From Pseudochelatococcus sp050946405 (GTDB lineage: Bacteria; Pseudomonadota; Alphaproteobacteria; Rhizobiales; Beijerinckiaceae): a stretch of 64,000 bases of DNA. Of this stretch, positions 18,996-27,081 are shown piece after piece. The position numbers were made by a program, and so were the translations under genes. How positions within the stretch are numbered: the stretch's first letter is position 1; each line of letters starts with the position of its first letter. The stretch spans positions 62,001 to 126,000 of the forward strand of contig NZ_JBMNUS010000010.1 in assembly GCF_050946405.1 (NCBI RefSeq), given 5' to 3'. The notes beneath the pieces are model-generated. The model worked only from the letters and a program-made list of their open reading frames with translations, did no database searches and was not told where the DNA came from.

Positions 18996-19034
18996 CTTGC
19001 GCTGCGATGAAGCGCTCGCGTCAGAGCGTTTTCC

Positions 19035-19056
19035 GATCGGATGGAACCATCCGATC
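19035..19056. repeat. Perfect hairpin in the aztC leader
   Basis: GATCGGATGG and its complement CCATCCGATC flank an AA loop, within the wider AGCGTTTTCC...GGGAACGC context of the local palindromic repeats. It lies 83 bases upstream of the aztC ATG. Confidence 0.6.
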
Positions 19057-19138
19057 GACGGGAACGCGCGCGGGACAGATGCTCAAGGTGCGTCGTCCGG
19101 CCCGCAGGCCGGAGAGCGAAGCGAAGGATGACCGGCGG

Positions 19139-20125
19139 ATGAACGGGTTCAGGAAACTGGGGGCGGCGCTGGGCGTCGCGGTCGCGCTGTCCGCCATGTC
19201 GTCGGCGGCGATGGCGGAAAAACTGCGCGTCGTCGCGAGCTTTTCCATCATCGGCGATTTCGCGGCGCGGATCGGCGGCGAGAGGATCGAACTGCGCACG
19301 CTCGTCGGCCCGGACGGCGACGCCCATATGTACGAGCCTCGCCCGTCCGACGCCATCGCGGCGGCGCACGCCGACGTCATTCTGATCAACGGGCTTCAGC
19401 TCGAGGGCTTCATGACGCGCCTCATCGCCGCGAGCGGCGCCAGCGCGCCCGTCGTCGAGGTCACGGCGGGCATCGACGTGCTGCGCGATCCGGCGGGCGG
19501 CCATTATCATTATGTGGGCGGCAAGGCCGTTTTTCACGCGGCGCCCTTCGATCCCCACGCATGGCAGTCCGTCGCCAACGCCCGCGTCTACGTCGGGAAC
19601 ATCGCGCAGGCCCTTTGCGCCGCCGACACGGCCGGCTGCGACATTTACCGCGCCAACGCCCGCGCCTATCTCGGCGAACTCGACGCGCTGGAGGGCGACA
19701 TTCACAAGGCCATCGCCGCCATCCCGGCGGAAAAGCGCATCGTCGTCGTGGCGCACAATGCGTTCCGCTATTTCGAGCGGGCCTATGGCGTCAGGTTCCT
19801 GTCGCCGCAGGGCGTCTCCACGGAAGCGGAGGCTTCCGCCGCCGATGTGGCCGGCATCGTGCGCGAAATCCGGGAAAAGCGCGTCGCGGCCGTTCTGGCG
19901 GAAAACATCTCCGACGCCCGGCTCGTGAAGCGGATCGCCGCCGAGGCCGGCATGCGCGTGGGCGGCGTCCTCTATTCGGACGCACTGTCCGGGCCCGAGG
20001 GGCCGGCCCGCTCCTACCTTGCGATGATGCGGCACAACGTCGACACGATCCGCGCCGCCGCAGCGCCCGATGCTTCGCGCCGGGTCACGGAACATCCGGT
20101 TTCGACCGGCATCAACATGCAATAG
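19139..20125 (+). CDS. aztC: Zinc ABC transporter substrate-binding protein, AztC type
   Basis: Periplasmic cluster A-I metal-binding protein of 328 residues. A signal peptide ends at SSAAMA. Expected zinc ligands are visible: His in DAHMYEP, His in FDPHAW, His in VAHNAFRYF, and an Asp in the late YSDAL segment. There is only a short GGHYHY loop and not the long His-rich loop of ZnuA. The gene for the metallochaperone AztD follows, which is why I call it AztC. The ATPase and permease genes (aztA, aztB) that belong to this system are not adjacent. Confidence 0.85.
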   Translation: MNGFRKLGAALGVAVALSAMSSAAMAEKLRVVASFSIIGDFAARIGGERIELRTLVGPDGDAHMYEPRPSDAIAAAHADVILINGLQLEGFMTRLIAASGASAPVVEVTAGIDVLRDPAGGHYHYVGGKAVFHAAPFDPHAWQSVANARVYVGNIAQALCAADTAGCDIYRANARAYLGELDALEGDIHKAIAAIPAEKRIVVVAHNAFRYFERAYGVRFLSPQGVSTEAEASAADVAGIVREIREKRVAAVLAENISDARLVKRIAAEAGMRVGGVLYSDALSGPEGPARSYLAMMRHNVDTIRAAAAPDASRRVTEHPVSTGINMQ

Positions 20126-20146
20126 AATAACGTAGTGGAGACAGAT

Positions 20147-20191
20147 ATGCCGAGAATGTCTATGCCGAGAACGTCTATGCCAAGAACGTCG
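20147..20191 (+). repeat. Three 15-bp tandem repeats at the aztD start
   Basis: Units at 20147-20161, 20162-20176 and 20177-20191, each ATGCCRAGAAYGTCK. Each unit brings an in-frame ATG, so the repeat multiplies possible start codons and lengthens the positively charged n-region of the signal peptide. Confidence 0.85.
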
Positions 20192-21427
20192 TTATCCGTT
20201 CCCGCCCTTGCCCTGGCGCTCGGCCTTGCCGGCGGGGCCTTCGCGGGCAACGCCCTTGCCGATGAAAGCGTCACCGCCTGGCGGCTGTTCGTTTCCGATC
20301 ACGAGAAGCCCGTGGTCCATGTCATCGATGCGCTCGACGGCGACAGGCTCGGCACGTTCACGGTCGACGGGCCGGCGACGCTGCATCGGACGGGGAGCGG
20401 CGAGACGGTTTTCGCGGTGCAGGGCGCAGCGGGCAAGGTATCGGCGATCGCCACGGGCATCGCCTTCCATGACCATGGCGACCATGCCGATATCGATGTC
20501 GACGAGCCGAAGTTGCTTGATACCGTGTTCTCGGGCCAGAAGCCGGCACATTTCGTGGAGCGGCAGGGCATCGTCGCGCAATGGTTCGACGGTGAGAAGG
20601 CCGCGCGCGTCTTTTCGGAGAAAGCGGTTCTCGACGGCAAGGCGGAGGTTCGCACCGTCGATGTGACAGCCGCGCATCACGGTGTCGCCGTGCCTTACGA
20701 CAACCACGCCGTCGTGACGATTCCCAATCCCGAAGATGCCTCGAAGCGTCCGGTCGGGGCGCGCATCGTCGGCTTCGACGGGAAGCAGGCGGGCGGAGAT
20801 GCAGCTTGCCCCGGCCTGCACGGTTCCGCCGGATCGGGCGATATCTACGCGCTTGCGTGCGGCACGGGTCTTCTGCTGATCACCCGGAAGGGCGACGCGC
20901 CGGAAATCCGCCATCTGCCGTATGCGAAATCGTTGCCGGAGGGCAGCGTGTCGACCCTGATCGGCGGCAAGGGCCTGCAATATTTCGTCGGCAATTTCGG
21001 CGCCGACCGTATCGTGCTTGTCGATCCGTCCGAGGCCGAGGCGTTCCGGCTGGTGCAACTGCCGACGCGCCGGGTTCATTTCGTCGTCGATCCCGTGCGG
21101 CCGCAATACGTCTATGTCTTCACCGAGGACGGCAAGCTGCATCGCGTCGATGTGGTGAAGGGCGAAATCGCCGGTTCGCTGACGCTGACCGGTCCCTACT
21201 CGATGGATGGGCACTGGAGCGATCCGCGCCCGCGTGTCGCCGTCGCCGGCGACAAGGTGGTCGTCACCGATCCGCTCGCCGGCAAACTGCATGTGGTCGA
21301 CGCCGGGAACTTCGGCAAGACGGGCGAGATCGCCGTCGAGGGCAAGCCCTTCAACATCGTCGCCGTCGGCGGCACGGGGCAGGTTCACGACCATGCCGAA
21401 GGTGAGGGGCACGCGCACGCCCATTGA
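20147..21427 (+). CDS. aztD: Periplasmic zinc metallochaperone AztD
   Basis: Exported beta-propeller protein of 426 residues that, in characterised aztABCD systems, delivers zinc to AztC. A signal peptide ends near NALADE. The zinc motif FHDHGDHADIDV lies at residues 107-118, and the C-terminus ends HDHAEGEGHAHAH. GGAG is spaced 6 bases before the ATG at 20147. Three in-frame 15-bp tandem repeats encode MPRMS-MPRTS-MPRTS, so three ATGs could serve as start. It begins 21 bases after aztC. Confidence 0.88.
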   Translation: MPRMSMPRTSMPRTSLSVPALALALGLAGGAFAGNALADESVTAWRLFVSDHEKPVVHVIDALDGDRLGTFTVDGPATLHRTGSGETVFAVQGAAGKVSAIATGIAFHDHGDHADIDVDEPKLLDTVFSGQKPAHFVERQGIVAQWFDGEKAARVFSEKAVLDGKAEVRTVDVTAAHHGVAVPYDNHAVVTIPNPEDASKRPVGARIVGFDGKQAGGDAACPGLHGSAGSGDIYALACGTGLLLITRKGDAPEIRHLPYAKSLPEGSVSTLIGGKGLQYFVGNFGADRIVLVDPSEAEAFRLVQLPTRRVHFVVDPVRPQYVYVFTEDGKLHRVDVVKGEIAGSLTLTGPYSMDGHWSDPRPRVAVAGDKVVVTDPLAGKLHVVDAGNFGKTGEIAVEGKPFNIVAVGGTGQVHDHAEGEGHAHAH

Positions 21428-21457
21428 CGGGATCGTGCGGGCCTGCGCGCCTCGTCG

Positions 21458-21484
21458 ACGGCCGGCGCTTCGCGCGCCGGCCGT
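21458..21484. terminator. Convergent terminator hairpin between aztD and kdsD
   Basis: ACGGCCGGCGC (21458-21468) pairs with GCGCCGGCCGT (21474-21484) around a 5-base loop. It lies between two convergent genes. The T-tract is poor, as is common in GC-rich genomes. Confidence 0.6.
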
Positions 21485-21490
21485 TCGGCG

Positions 21491-22480
21491 TCATACCGTG
21501 CCGGCGCGCAGCAGGTGGAGGATATGCACGATGCCGACCGGCCGCCCCGCGGCGTCGGCGACGACGAGCGCGCTGATGCGCGTGTGCTCCATGATCCGCA
21601 CCGCCTCGCCGGCGAGCGTGTCGGGCGCGATGACCTTGGGGGAGCGCGTCATCACCTCGTCGACGAGACGCGCGGGCAGGTCGTTGTTCATGTGGCGGCG
21701 CAGGTCGCCGTCGGTGACGATGCCGGCCAGCCGGCCGTCGGCGTTCTCCACCAGCACGCAGCCGTAGCCTTTCGCGCTCATCTCGACCAGCGCCTCGGCC
21801 ATGCGCGCGCCGGTGCGCACCAGCGGCAGCCTCTCGCCGCCATGCATGATGTCGCGCACGAAGCGCAATTGCGCGCCGAGACGTCCGCCGGGATGAAAGA
21901 CCTTGAAATCCTGCGCGGAAAAGCCGCGCGCCTCGATCAGCGCCACGGCGAGGGCATCGCCGATGACGAGCTGCATCGTTGTGGAGGTGGTGGGCGCGAG
22001 CCCGTTCGGGCACGCTTCGGAGGCTTTGGGCAGGATCAGCCCGATATCGGCCGCGCGCCCCAGTTCCGATTCGGCGTTGGCGGTGATGGCGACGAGCGCG
22101 ATGCTGAACCGCTTGGCGTAGGTGAGGATCGCCCCCAGCTCCGCCGTGTCGCCCGACCACGAGAGGGCGAGCACGATGTCGTCCGCCTGGATCTGCCCGA
22201 GATCGCCGTGGCTCGCCTCAGACGGATGCACGAAATAGGCGGGCGTGCCCGTCGACGACAGCGTCGCGGCGATCTTGCGCCCCACATGGCCGGATTTGCC
22301 CATGCCGGTGACGATCACGCGGCCGCTCGCCTCCCGGATGCGCGCCACCGCCTGCCGGAAAGGCTCGCCGAGCCCGTTGCGCAGCGCTTGCGCGAGCTGG
22401 TCGAGTCCCTGCCGTTCGGTCTCGATGGTTTCAAGGGCGGAAGTGAGGGCGTTGAAAGGCGCGCCAGGCGCTCCGGGCAT
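21491..22480 (-). CDS. kdsD: KpsF/GutQ family sugar-phosphate isomerase (arabinose-5-phosphate isomerase)
   Basis: Cytoplasmic isomerase of 329 residues, expected to convert ribulose 5-phosphate to arabinose 5-phosphate, the first step to Kdo of lipopolysaccharide. The SIS domain (about 40-170) has VTGMGKSGHVGRKIAATLSSTGTPAYF and HPSEASHGDLG, and a pair of CBS domains fills the C-terminal third. It ends convergent with aztD. A dispersed repeat and then the convergently placed end of hemH lie upstream. Confidence 0.92.
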   Translation of the reverse strand: MPGAPGAPFNALTSALETIETERQGLDQLAQALRNGLGEPFRQAVARIREASGRVIVTGMGKSGHVGRKIAATLSSTGTPAYFVHPSEASHGDLGQIQADDIVLALSWSGDTAELGAILTYAKRFSIALVAITANAESELGRAADIGLILPKASEACPNGLAPTTSTTMQLVIGDALAVALIEARGFSAQDFKVFHPGGRLGAQLRFVRDIMHGGERLPLVRTGARMAEALVEMSAKGYGCVLVENADGRLAGIVTDGDLRRHMNNDLPARLVDEVMTRSPKVIAPDTLAGEAVRIMEHTRISALVVADAAGRPVGIVHILHLLRAGTV

Positions 22481-22540
22481 GATGGTGGATTCTCCGATGT
22501 GAAAGGAATGGGCCGCGGGCGGTCAGAGTTTTTCCCGTTC

Positions 22541-22627
22541 TGATTGAATCGCCATCCTGCTCCAAGTTCCATATTTTACCGCAACTTGCGTTCAATTCGA
22601 TGGATCGATTTGAACGCGAACTGCTCT
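22541..22627 (-). repeat. Dispersed palindromic repeat, copy 2
   Basis: Inverted copy of the repeat at 11027-11115. It abuts and includes the hemH stop codon, so its stem (about 22579-22624) probably also serves as the hemH terminator. The block TGCGGTAAAATATGGAA is identical in both copies. Confidence 0.8.
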
Positions 22628-23711
22628 AGAGATCGACCCAGCCGCGCAGTTCCCGCCGCACAACATGGTCGATGACGGCCATGCCCTCGGGCGTGTCGTT
22701 GAGGCAGGGAATGGCGGCGAAGCGCTCGCCGCCGTTCTCCAGAAAGATGTCGCGGTTCTCGACGCCGATTTCCTCCAGCGTTTCCAGGCAATCCGCCGAG
22801 AAGCCGGGCGTGATGACGGCGAGCCGCTTCACGCCGGCTTGCGCCAGCCCCTTCACCGTCTCGTCGGTATAGGGAGTGAGCCATTCCTCGTTGCCGAAGC
22901 GCGACTGGAAGGTGAGCATGAGCCGCTCCGGCGAGAAACCCGTCGCCTCGCACAGCAGCGCATGGGTGCGCACGCAATGGCTGCGGTAGGGATCGCCCTT
23001 CAGGATATAGCTCCTGGGCACGCCGTGAAAGGAAGCGAGGATCTTTTCCGGCTCGAAGTCGAGCGCGGCCAGCGATTGCTTCAGGCTCGCCGCCAGCGCC
23101 TCGATATAGACGGGATCGTCGAAATAGGGCGGGGAGACGCGCACCGTCGGCTGCCAGCGCATGGCCATCAGCGCCTCGAAAGCCTTGTCGCAGGCGGTGG
23201 CGGAGGTCGCCGCCGCGTATTGCGGATAGAGCGGCACCAGCAGGATGCGGTCGCAGCCGGCCGCCTGCAAGGCCCGCAGGCGATCCGCCACGGCGGGCCG
23301 GCCATAGCGCATCGCCCAGTCGACCGTGACGCGCGCCGCCGCTTCCGGCGCCTGCCGCGCGAGTTTCTCGCCAAGTTTCTCGCCAAGTTTCTCGCCAAGT
23401 TTCTCGCTTTGCGCGCGGGTGATGGTCTTGAGCGGCGATTCGTTGCGCTCCCGGTTCCAGATGCTGTCGTAATCCTTGCCCTTGGGGCCGGGGCGCTTCG
23501 TCAGGATGATCAGGTTGAGCACCGGCCACCAGATCAGGCGGGAGGTCTCGATCACGCGCCTGTCGGAGAGGAATTCCTTCAGATAACGGCGCATGGACCA
23601 GTAATCGGTCGCTTCCGGCGTACCCAGATTGAGCAGCAGGACGCCGATACGCCCGCTTTCGAAGACGGGGAAATCGTCGGCTGTCGCGGTCGGCGCGGCG
23701 GCTGGCGGCAT
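22626..23711 (-). CDS. hemH: Ferrochelatase
   Basis: Inserts ferrous iron into protoporphyrin IX, the last step of heme synthesis; 361 residues. The N-terminus has GVLLLNLGTPEATDYWSMRRYLKEFLSDRRVIE, the middle has SFHGVPRSYILKGDPY with the catalytic His, and the end has TPGFSADCLETLEEI. Residues 103-117 are a run of KLGE repeats produced by four 12-bp tandem units, an expansion in a surface segment not seen in typical ferrochelatases. It is divergent from the tonB-like gene. Confidence 0.95.
   Translation of the reverse strand: MPPAAAPTATADDFPVFESGRIGVLLLNLGTPEATDYWSMRRYLKEFLSDRRVIETSRLIWWPVLNLIILTKRPGPKGKDYDSIWNRERNESPLKTITRAQSEKLGEKLGEKLGEKLARQAPEAAARVTVDWAMRYGRPAVADRLRALQAAGCDRILLVPLYPQYAAATSATACDKAFEALMAMRWQPTVRVSPPYFDDPVYIEALAASLKQSLAALDFEPEKILASFHGVPRSYILKGDPYRSHCVRTHALLCEATGFSPERLMLTFQSRFGNEEWLTPYTDETVKGLAQAGVKRLAVITPGFSADCLETLEEIGVENRDIFLENGGERFAAIPCLNDTPEGMAVIDHVVRRELRGWVDL
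23362..23409 (-). repeat. Four 12-bp tandem repeats inside hemH
   Basis: Three exact units AGTTTCTCGCCA (23362-23397, plus-strand reading) and a fourth ending CTT. They encode a repeated EKLG stretch in ferrochelatase. The length is a multiple of three, so copy-number change keeps the frame. Confidence 0.9.
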
Positions 23712-24040
23712 GCGGAAATCCCTTCATCGGTTCGCCCGGCCCGGCGCGGGGCCGCCAACATGTAATGCGATTTGCGCGCCGATCCAACCTCACAAGTGCG
23801 TGGCGAAACGGACGCAATGCGAAACGGGGGGCGCGTAACTGGTTTTGAACATGGCGCTTTTTCGGCTGTTTTTGCTGCTTCTAAAGTGTTAAGGTGCTGA
23901 AATTATTTGATTATTCCGCTTGATTCTCTCGCCGGGGAAAGCTACTTGTTGCGCGACTTTACGGAATGTTAATGCGCCATGCGCCCCTTCCGGGCCTGCG
24001 TGTGGCGGGGTGAGTGCTGGTTTCCCTGAGTTGTGGCGCG
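23712..24040. other. Divergent regulatory spacer between hemH and tonB
   Basis: 329 bases, AT-richer in the middle (23860-23970) than the genes around it. It should contain promoters for both genes. The only recognisable motif is a possible Irr element at 23869-23885, listed separately. Confidence 0.5.
23869..23885. promoter_or_regulatory. Possible Irr (ICE) half-conserved site
   Basis: TTTTTGC-TGC-TTCTAAA resembles the Irr box TTTAGAA-N3-TTCTAAA: the right half matches 7/7, the left only 3/7. The position between ferrochelatase and tonB genes suits heme/iron control by Irr, but the match is partial. Confidence 0.3.
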
Positions 24041-24994
24041 ATGAGTTCAGTAACCTTTCACTATGACGACGGTCGCGAGCCGAATGGCGTGCCGCGCTGG
24101 ATACTCGCGGCTGTGGTGGCGATCGCCGCGCACGGCGGCCTTGTCGCGCTGGTGAACGCGTGGGGGACGAGCGAGCCGCCTGCCGGCGAACCGCCGGCCG
24201 CGCTGATGATCGACATGGAGCCGATGGCCGCAGCGCCGGAAGCCGCGTCTTCGGAGGCGGCCGATCCCGGCCCGCTGGCCGAGGAAGCGCCGCCGATGGA
24301 GGATCTGCCGCCTGTCGAGGAGGTGCCGCCGATCGAGGAGCCGGAGCCTGAACCGGAGGTGATTCCCGAGCCGGAGCCTATCCCGGAGCCGGAGCCGATC
24401 GAGGAGCCGCCGCCCGAGCCCCTTCCTCCCGATCCGGTTCCCGAACTGGTCGAGACGCCGCCCGTGCCGGAGCCGGCGGTGTCCCTGCCTCCGCCTCCGC
24501 CGCCGCGTCCGGTGGTCGAGAAGAAGCCGGAGCCGAAGCCCGAGCCGCGCAAGCGGGCCGAGCCCAAGCCGAAACCCAAGCCGGCGCCGGCGAAGGTCAG
24601 CGAGAAGCCGCCGGCGCAGCGCACATCCGCGCCGCCGAGTTCGCGCGGCGCCCCCGGTTCGCGCTCGGCGGCGCCGTCGCAGGGCGGAGCGGTCAATCCC
24701 TCCGCCACGCCGGCGTCCTGGCGCAGCCGCATGCTCTCGCATCTCAACCGCCACAAGCGCTATCCCGCCATGGCGCGCCAGCGGGGCGAAACCGGCGTCG
24801 CCCGGCTGCAATTCACGATGGACCGTTCCGGCAGGGTGCTGTCGTACCGCCTGCTGGGCACCGCCGGCAGCCCCCTGCTCGACCAGGAGACGCTGGCCAT
24901 GATACAGCGCGCCTCGCCGCTGCCGCCGGTTCCGCCGGAGGTGCCGGGCGGCACGCTGACCCTGACCGTGCCGGTCCGGTTCAATCTGCGGTAG
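24041..24994 (+). CDS. tonB: TonB family energy-transducing protein
   Basis: Inner membrane protein of 317 residues that transmits proton-motive energy to outer membrane receptors. A short cytoplasmic N-terminus precedes a transmembrane helix (about 19-40). A long periplasmic Pro/Glu/Lys-rich spacer (about 55-210) has PEPEPIPEPEPIEEPPPEP-like repeats. The C-terminal TonB domain has SHLNRHKRYPAMARQRGETGVARLQFTMDRSG. The ATG at 24041 is chosen as the one just before the short cytoplasmic tail. exbB and exbD are not adjacent. Confidence 0.9.
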   Translation: MSSVTFHYDDGREPNGVPRWILAAVVAIAAHGGLVALVNAWGTSEPPAGEPPAALMIDMEPMAAAPEAASSEAADPGPLAEEAPPMEDLPPVEEVPPIEEPEPEPEVIPEPEPIPEPEPIEEPPPEPLPPDPVPELVETPPVPEPAVSLPPPPPPRPVVEKKPEPKPEPRKRAEPKPKPKPAPAKVSEKPPAQRTSAPPSSRGAPGSRSAAPSQGGAVNPSATPASWRSRMLSHLNRHKRYPAMARQRGETGVARLQFTMDRSGRVLSYRLLGTAGSPLLDQETLAMIQRASPLPPVPPEVPGGTLTLTVPVRFNLR

Positions 24995-25054
24995 AGCGCT
25001 TTCCGTCGGGGGAATCGTCCGAACGACGGGGGTTCTCTCGAAATCAGTAAGTGA

Positions 25055-25091
25055 GAGCCCGCCGGCGTTTTATTGTAACGCCGGCGGGCTC
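25055..25091 (+). terminator. Strong hairpin between tonB and the iron permease gene
   Basis: GAGCCCGCCGGCGTT (25055-25069) pairs perfectly with AACGCCGGCGGGCTC (25077-25091). It ends a few bases before the first possible permease start. It probably terminates tonB or attenuates transcription into the downstream genes. Confidence 0.65.
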
Positions 25092-25121
25092 CGGGGCATG
25101 AGCCACAGGCCGAAGGTGCGG

Positions 25122-26222
25122 ATGACGATTGCGCGGGAAGAGACGGTGCCGGCGGGCGCTGGCGGCGGCGATATGAACGGCGGTCATGCGGGCCTGTCGC
25201 GGCAATACGCGCGTTTCATCGCCGTGCGGATCACCGTGCTGGCGGCGCTCTGCGCGCTGCTGGTGGCGTCCTTTCTGGCCGATGTGGCGACGGGCACGTC
25301 GAACCTCGCGGTCGGCGACATCCTGCGCGGCCTTGTCGATCCCGCCGCGTTGAGCCGGGCGCAGGCCGTCATCCTGTGGGACGTGCGCCTGCCCTATGCG
25401 GTGATGGCGGTGCTCGTGGGGGCGGCGCTCGGCCTTGCGGGCGCGGAAATGCAGACCGTGCTCAACAACCCGCTGGCGAGCCCCTTCACGCTGGGCGTAT
25501 CGGCGGCGGCGATGCTCGGGGCTTCCGTCGTCATCGTCTTCGATGTGCTGCCGGCCTGGCTGGACCAGAATTACGGCGTGGCGCTCGGCGCCTTCGTGTT
25601 CGCCGTGGGCTCCACCATGCTGATTCAGGCGCTGTCGCGCCTCTACGGTGCGACGGTGGATACCGTCGTGCTGTTCGGCATCGCCATGGTGTTCGTGCTG
25701 AACGCCCTCGTCGCCCTGATCCAGTTCGTGGCGGACGCCGACGCGCTCCAGCAGGTCGTGTTCTGGAACATGGGCAGCCTGACGCGCGCCACCTGGGGCA
25801 AGATCGCCATCGTCGCCGGCGTGCTGGCCCTGTGCCTGCCGCTGTCGATGATCCATGTCTGGGCGATGACGGCGCTGCGCGGCGGCGAGGATCACGCGCG
25901 CAGCTTCGGCATTCCGGTGGAGCGCCTGCGGCTGCTCGTCATGCTGCGGGTGAGCCTGCTCGCCGCCGCCGCCGTGTGCTTCGTTGGCACCATCGGCTTC
26001 ATCGGCCTTGTCGGCCCGCACATCGCGCGCCTCGCGCTGGGCGAGGATCACCGCTTCTACCTGCCCGGCGCGGCGCTGGCCGGGGCGCTGGTGCTGTCGC
26101 TCGCGTCCATCGCCAGCAAGACGCTGGTGCCGGGGCTCATCCTGCCGGTGGGCATCGTCACCTCGCTCGTCGGCATCCCGCTGTTCATGGCGCTCATCCT
26201 CACCCGCCGGAGGGGCGCATGA
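25122..26222 (+). CDS. FecCD family iron ABC transporter permease
   Basis: Permease of the iron-siderophore/heme/cobalamin type with about ten transmembrane helices, 366 residues from the ATG at 25122. Family signatures are LRLPYAVMAVLVGAALGLAGAEMQTVLNNPLASPFTLGVSAAA and later GTIGFIGLVGPHIARL. The frame opens at an ATG at 25098 immediately after a hairpin; 25122 has AAGGTG before it, though closely spaced, so the start is uncertain. The stop overlaps the ATPase start (ATGA). No binding protein gene is in the cluster. Confidence 0.9.
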   Translation: MTIAREETVPAGAGGGDMNGGHAGLSRQYARFIAVRITVLAALCALLVASFLADVATGTSNLAVGDILRGLVDPAALSRAQAVILWDVRLPYAVMAVLVGAALGLAGAEMQTVLNNPLASPFTLGVSAAAMLGASVVIVFDVLPAWLDQNYGVALGAFVFAVGSTMLIQALSRLYGATVDTVVLFGIAMVFVLNALVALIQFVADADALQQVVFWNMGSLTRATWGKIAIVAGVLALCLPLSMIHVWAMTALRGGEDHARSFGIPVERLRLLVMLRVSLLAAAAVCFVGTIGFIGLVGPHIARLALGEDHRFYLPGAALAGALVLSLASIASKTLVPGLILPVGIVTSLVGIPLFMALILTRRRGA

Positions 26223-27016
26223 ACGATGCGGTTGCGGGCGGCGCGCTGCGGCTTGCGGACGTCAGCGTCGGCTACGGCCGCGTGCCGGTGCTCTCCCATC
26301 TCGATATTGGCCCCCTCGCGCCCGGTTCGCTGGTGGCGGTGGTGGGGTCGAACGCGGTCGGCAAATCCACGCTGCTGAAGGCGATCGCGGGCTTGCGGGC
26401 GTCATCCGGCCGTATTGCGCTCGGCGATACGGATCTTTCCCGTCTGCCGCTGACGAAGCGCGTGCGGCTGGTGGGCTATCTGTCGCAGGCGCTGCCGCAG
26501 TCCACCTCGCTCGTCGCCTATGAGGCGGTGACGAGCGCGCTGCGCGCCGTGCGCGGCGATCTTTCCGCCGCCGAGGTGGAGAGCACCGTGGAGGCGGTTT
26601 TTTCCGCGCTCGACCTGCGGGAACTCGCGTTGCGGCGGTTGTCCGAGATGTCGGGCGGCCAGCGCCAGATGGTCGGGCTGGCGCAGGTGCTCGTGCGCAA
26701 GCCGCCGCTGCTGCTGCTCGACGAGCCGACGAGCGCGCTCGATCTGCGCTGGCAGCTCAACGTGCTTGAGACGGTGCGCGCCATCACCCGCGACGAGGCG
26801 GCGATCTGCCTGATCGCCATCCACGACATCAACCTGGCGCTGCGCTTCTGCGACGCCATCGTCGTGCTCGGCGGCGGCGGCGTGCTGGCGGCGGGAGCGC
26901 CGGGCGAGGTGATGACGCCCGACCTGCTGCGCCGCGCCTATGGCATCGAGGGGCGGGTGGAGCGGTGCTCGCGCGGCTTCCCCATCGTGCTGACCGACCG
27001 CGCCGTCGCGCCCTGA
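26219..27016 (+). CDS. Iron-siderophore type ABC transporter ATP-binding protein
   Basis: ATPase partner of the FecCD permease, 265 residues. Walker A is GSNAVGKS (43-50), the signature MSGGQRQ, Walker B LLLLDEPTSALD and the switch His in AIHDINLALRF. The ATG overlaps the permease stop by four bases. The genes fit a TonB-dependent iron uptake route with tonB upstream; the outer membrane receptor and binding protein must be encoded elsewhere. Confidence 0.92.
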   Translation: MNDAVAGGALRLADVSVGYGRVPVLSHLDIGPLAPGSLVAVVGSNAVGKSTLLKAIAGLRASSGRIALGDTDLSRLPLTKRVRLVGYLSQALPQSTSLVAYEAVTSALRAVRGDLSAAEVESTVEAVFSALDLRELALRRLSEMSGGQRQMVGLAQVLVRKPPLLLLDEPTSALDLRWQLNVLETVRAITRDEAAICLIAIHDINLALRFCDAIVVLGGGGVLAAGAPGEVMTPDLLRRAYGIEGRVERCSRGFPIVLTDRAVAP

Positions 27017-27028
27017 GCGCCTTGAGTG

Positions 27029-27072
27029 CCGTGCACCGGCCCGGAACGCGCGCGTTCCGGGCCGGTGCACGG
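27029..27072. terminator. Perfect 44-bp palindrome, bidirectional terminator
   Basis: Two 22-base arms with no loop (left arm starts CCGTGCACCGG) and no mismatch, between the convergent ends of the ABC ATPase and pepF. It can fold as a very stable hairpin on either strand. The strict symmetry is notable. Confidence 0.85.
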
Positions 27073-27081
27073 ACGTATGGT

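Noticed and set aside
23362..23409. CRISPR-like array
   Set aside because: Units are 12 bp, contiguous without spacers and inside a coding gene. The same applies to the repeats at 20147, 55809 and 59706. No cas gene is present.
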